NCBI GenBank assembly: GCA_049699975.1
Contig: JBNAWB010000209.1
Coordinates: 1 to 6,123 of the forward strand
DNA: 6,123 bases
Source: CAZAGD01 sp049699975
GTDB lineage: Bacteria; Desulfobacterota; SM23-61
Direction: 5' to 3'
The notes beneath the pieces were generated by a model that was given only the letters and a program-made list of their open reading frames with translations, did no database searches and was not told where the DNA came from. Shown one piece after another: positions 5,627 to 6,123 of this stretch. The first letter of the stretch is position 1. Each line of letters begins with the position of its first letter. The translations under genes and the position numbers were made by a program.

Positions 5627-6123
5627 AAAGAAGCAAGCTATTTTGGCCTTAGAAGATGGCACCATTTTTTCTGGTTGGGCTTTTGGAGCTGATGGCGAAC
5701 GGTGTGGAGAAGTAGTCTTCAATACCTCCCTGACAGGTTATCAGGAAGTGCTTACTGACCCTTCTTATAAAGGTCAAATTGTGACCATGACTTATCCTTT
5801 AATCGGCAATTACGGGGTGAACGAGGAAGATTTTGAATCAATCCACCCTTGGGTCGAGGGTTTTGTAGTTAAAGAATATTGTCCTTTCCCCAGCAACTGG
5901 CGGGCGCAAGGGAGCTTGAGCGATTTTTTAAAGAGGTATGATATTGTGGCTATCGAAGGAGTGGACACCCGGGCTTTAACTAAACATATTCGCTGTGCGG
6001 GAGCCATGCGGGGCGTCATTTCTACCCAGGATTTTGATCATAAATCGTTGATTGAGAAAGCCCGCCGTTCACCCTATATGATGGGCAAAGACTGGGTGCA
6101 AGCAGTCACGTGTAAAGAAGCTT
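5616..6123 (+). CDS. carA: Carbamoyl-phosphate synthase small (glutamine amidotransferase) subunit, 5' part
   Basis: CarA hydrolyses glutamine and passes ammonia to CarB for carbamoyl phosphate, the shared precursor of pyrimidines and arginine. The 169 codons visible cover the N-terminal CPSase small-chain domain and no more; the class I glutaminase domain with its Cys-His pair would lie beyond the right edge. Family blocks are clear: LEDGTIFSG at 12-20, GEVVFNTSLTGYQE at 31-44, DPSYKGQIV at 48-56, PLIGNYG at 61-67, EGVDTRALTKHIR at 114-126 and GAMRGVIS at 129-136. The ATG at 5616 lies within waaA, and the overlap ATGAAAAATGA contains the waaA stop. The reading frame is open to the window end with no frameshift. 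Co-transcription with waaA is inferred; carB is expected downstream but not seen. Confidence 0.96.
   Translation, partial: MKNEKKQAILALEDGTIFSGWAFGADGERCGEVVFNTSLTGYQEVLTDPSYKGQIVTMTYPLIGNYGVNEEDFESIHPWVEGFVVKEYCPFPSNWRAQGSLSDFLKRYDIVAIEGVDTRALTKHIRCAGAMRGVISTQDFDHKSLIEKARRSPYMMGKDWVQAVTCKEA

Noticed and set aside
1..6123. Mobile elements, CRISPR arrays, tRNA or rRNA genes
   Set aside because: No transposase or integrase motif, no regularly spaced repeat and no tRNA cloverleaf or rRNA sequence was seen on reading through the window.

Overview
The window carries a tightly packed run of six genes, all on the + strand, after a non-coding stretch of about 350 bases. In order they are nadE (NAD synthetase), kdnB (iron-type alcohol dehydrogenase), kdnA (DegT/DnrJ/EryC1/StrS aminotransferase), kdsB (3-deoxy-manno-octulosonate cytidylyltransferase), waaA (Kdo transferase) and the first 169 codons of carA (carbamoyl-phosphate synthase small subunit), which runs off the right edge.

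The organism is a diderm (Gram-negative type) bacterium, because kdsB and waaA serve only lipid A/Kdo assembly. Base composition is moderate, with a mix of AT-rich gaps and mid-GC genes. Start codons include TTG and GTG, and Shine-Dalgarno sites are strong and purine-rich. I cannot place the phylum from sequence alone; joining nadE and carA to an envelope cassette is not the gene order I know from enterobacteria.

Layout: bases 1-247 show no convincing gene but hold several inverted repeats and a 23-base pyrimidine tract. A near-consensus sigma-70 promoter lies at 248-276 and should start a transcript near 283, giving a leader of about 66 nt before nadE. Gaps between genes are 54, 39, 61 and 23 bases, and waaA and carA overlap by 11 bases. 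None of the gaps holds a GC-rich hairpin with a T-run, so one long operon is the simplest reading.

How the genes fit together: a Fe-ADH and a DegT-type aminotransferase directly before kdsB and waaA match the pathway known from Shewanella for 8-amino-3,8-dideoxy-manno-octulosonate (Kdo8N). In it KdnB oxidises C8 of Kdo, KdnA transaminates the 8-oxo sugar with glutamate, KdsB activates the product with CTP, and WaaA transfers it to lipid A precursor. The flanking genes supply matching metabolites: NadE makes NAD+, and CarA feeds pyrimidine (hence CTP) synthesis. The functional calls for the protein families are firm. The Kdo8N assignment rests on gene context plus family membership. No enzyme for making Kdo itself (kdsA, kdsC, kdsD) lies in the window.
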